DNA from: Candidatus Koribacter versatilis Ellin345
GTDB taxonomy: Bacteria; Acidobacteriota; Terriglobia; Terriglobales; Acidobacteriaceae
DNA: 64,000 nucleotides
Assembly (NCBI RefSeq): GCF_000014005.1
Contig: NC_008009.1
Span: 434,001 to 498,000 of the forward strand
Reading direction: 5' to 3'
Shown: positions 63,199 to 64,000 of the stretch, in pieces
Layout of the letters: each line of letters begins with the position of its first letter
How positions within the stretch are numbered: the first letter of the stretch is position 1
Position numbers and translations under genes: made by a program
The notes under the pieces: generated by a model
The model's input: only the letters and a program-made list of their open reading frames with translations
Told to the model about the DNA's origin: nothing
The model's database searches: none

Positions 63199-64000
63199 TC
63201 AGCGAGGCGAGGTGTTGCCCGTTGAAACCGCAAGCAAATACCACGACGCATGTGGCAGCCACTGTTCCTGCCAACGCCAATCGTTGTCGGCCCCGGTCTG
63301 TTTGTACGTAAGGTTAAAGTCGATATCGTCTTCGTCGCGGAAGCCGCTGGTAATGCCGTTCGATATGCCGCCCGGGGCATTGGTGAATTCCCAGGAATCG
63401 AAAAACAGGTACTGCGGATTGTTATGGCCGACGCCGTTCAACATCGAGGAATCGAACGGATTCAGTCCAACGATCCAATTGAGCTGGTTCAGAGCATACG
63501 AATTGAGTTGCTTCGCGAACTCCGGATCGTCGGTGAATTGAAGCGCAGCAAGTCTGGCTGCTGAAGACAAAGATGCGAGCCGCGCATTTTCGCCCTGCCA
63601 CCACGGTGCCGCATCGCTGTTATGTGGGAAGAAGAAGCTGGTGCGACGGGCGCCGGTTTTGTCCTGAACAAACTCTCGGGCATAGCCAAAAGGATTTGGG
63701 ACCTCACGCGTAGTCGCAAGCTCGAAAGCGAGCGACTTCTTAACCGTTTCGAGAACCTTTGTGCGAGTTTGCGCGTCGGTAACCTCCGCGTAGTACAGCA
63801 AGCTAACCACAGGAAGACCGGCATCAGACGCATGAAAAAAGGGACGATCATGGTCGTCGGCGCGCCAGTAATTCTGGTGCTGACCATCGCTCGCCAGGCG
63901 CGACACTAGGCTTGACGCGCGGCGATCAGCTGCTTCCTTGTATATTGGCTTCTTCGTTGCGCGGAACAACTCAGTCGCTGCGGTGAGTGCACAGTAATCG
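63199..64000 (-). CDS. GH9-like glycosidase, C-terminal part (runs off the window)
   Basis: The frame stays open to the window edge, so the start is missing; 266 residues are visible. It reads ALTAATELFRATK, then RADDHDRPFFHASDAGLPV, FPHNSDAAPWWQGENARLAS, LNWIVGLNPFDSSMLNGVGH and near the end NDWRWQEQWLPH. The (alpha/alpha)6-type sequence and these blocks fit a GH9-like cellulase or related exo-enzyme. The catalytic N-terminal residues are out of view. Its stop is 12 bp from the convergent ASPIC gene, and it probably supplies oligosaccharides for receptor 3. Confidence 0.72.
   Translation of the reverse strand, partial: DYCALTAATELFRATKKPIYKEAADRRASSLVSRLASDGQHQNYWRADDHDRPFFHASDAGLPVVSLLYYAEVTDAQTRTKVLETVKKSLAFELATTREVPNPFGYAREFVQDKTGARRTSFFFPHNSDAAPWWQGENARLASLSSAARLAALQFTDDPEFAKQLNSYALNQLNWIVGLNPFDSSMLNGVGHNNPQYLFFDSWEFTNAPGGISNGITSGFRDEDDIDFNLTYKQTGADNDWRWQEQWLPHASWYLLAVSTGNTSPR

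Noticed and set aside
1-64000. CRISPR array, rRNA genes, intact insertion sequence
   Set aside because: No regularly spaced direct repeats, rRNA sequence or transposase was found on reading; the dispersed repeats are too far apart and hairpin-like.

Overview
The window looks like chromosome of an Acidobacteriota species, probably class Terriglobia and close to Koribacter-type soil bacteria. Three Oar-like TonB-dependent receptors carry an N-terminal carboxypeptidase-regulatory-like domain. There is also an ADOP-type (acidobacterial duplicated orphan permease) FtsX/MacB permease, an ASPIC/UnbV-FG-GAP protein, and several families of dispersed intergenic hairpins of a kind I associate with this phylum. 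Most of the DNA is GC-rich. The assignment rests on gene content; no rRNA is present.

Layout. 1-388: a long REP-like palindrome and a dispersed hairpin. 389-1462: a comparatively AT-rich HEPN-type gene. 1481-6076: Lhr-type helicase. 6346-10041: a secreted FG-GAP/Ig-like protein, and downstream broken copies of its C-terminal module on both strands. 10061-12481: secreted GH31 glycosidase. 12925-18609: pyrD, a PafA-like phosphatase, serS, two small envelope proteins and a small conserved ORF. 18689-22462: TonB-dependent receptor 1. 22626-27694: two divergent envelope-glycan enzymes, a polytopic GT39/PMT-like glycosyltransferase and a three-enzyme fusion (YaaH-like GH18, NodB deacetylase, GT2 synthase). 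27785-30996: three stand-alone receiver proteins around a 1-pyrroline-5-carboxylate dehydrogenase. 31021-34055: a K+ channel subunit and a DUF3300/DUF2950 pair. 34113-36475: a LuxR-type regulator with a degenerate receiver, a PilZ protein and a YqjD/YqjE-like membrane trio. 36570-41665: alpha/beta hydrolase, S9 peptidase, AhpD-like protein, Lys-rich secreted protein and a BaiN/HI0933-type flavoprotein. 41793-43974: an acyl carrier protein with a FkbH-like enzyme. 44049-46394: tRNA-Leu(CAA), a secreted module-repeat protein and a degenerate second copy of the tRNA 3' half. 46503-52673: TonB-dependent receptor 2 and the ADOP permease. 52780-64000: a LytS/LytTR two-component pair, an orphan LytTR protein with a degenerate receiver, a GntR/UTRA regulator, TonB-dependent receptor 3, a TPR protein, an ASPIC/UnbV protein and a GH9-like glycosidase running off the window.

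How it may work together. The right end reads like a regulated glycan-uptake locus: GntR regulator, divergent receptor, TPR partner and glycosidase, with a shared 13-bp near-palindromic motif at both ends of the gntR-receptor gap. The left half is mainly housekeeping plus envelope functions. The most unusual structural signals are an ~88-residue secreted module found intact in two proteins and decaying in a third place, dispersed hairpins whose stems differ by compensatory changes, one dispersed repeat inserted in frame in a glycosyltransferase gene, and the displaced tRNA-Leu fragment. I found no CRISPR array, rRNA operon, transposase or integrase.
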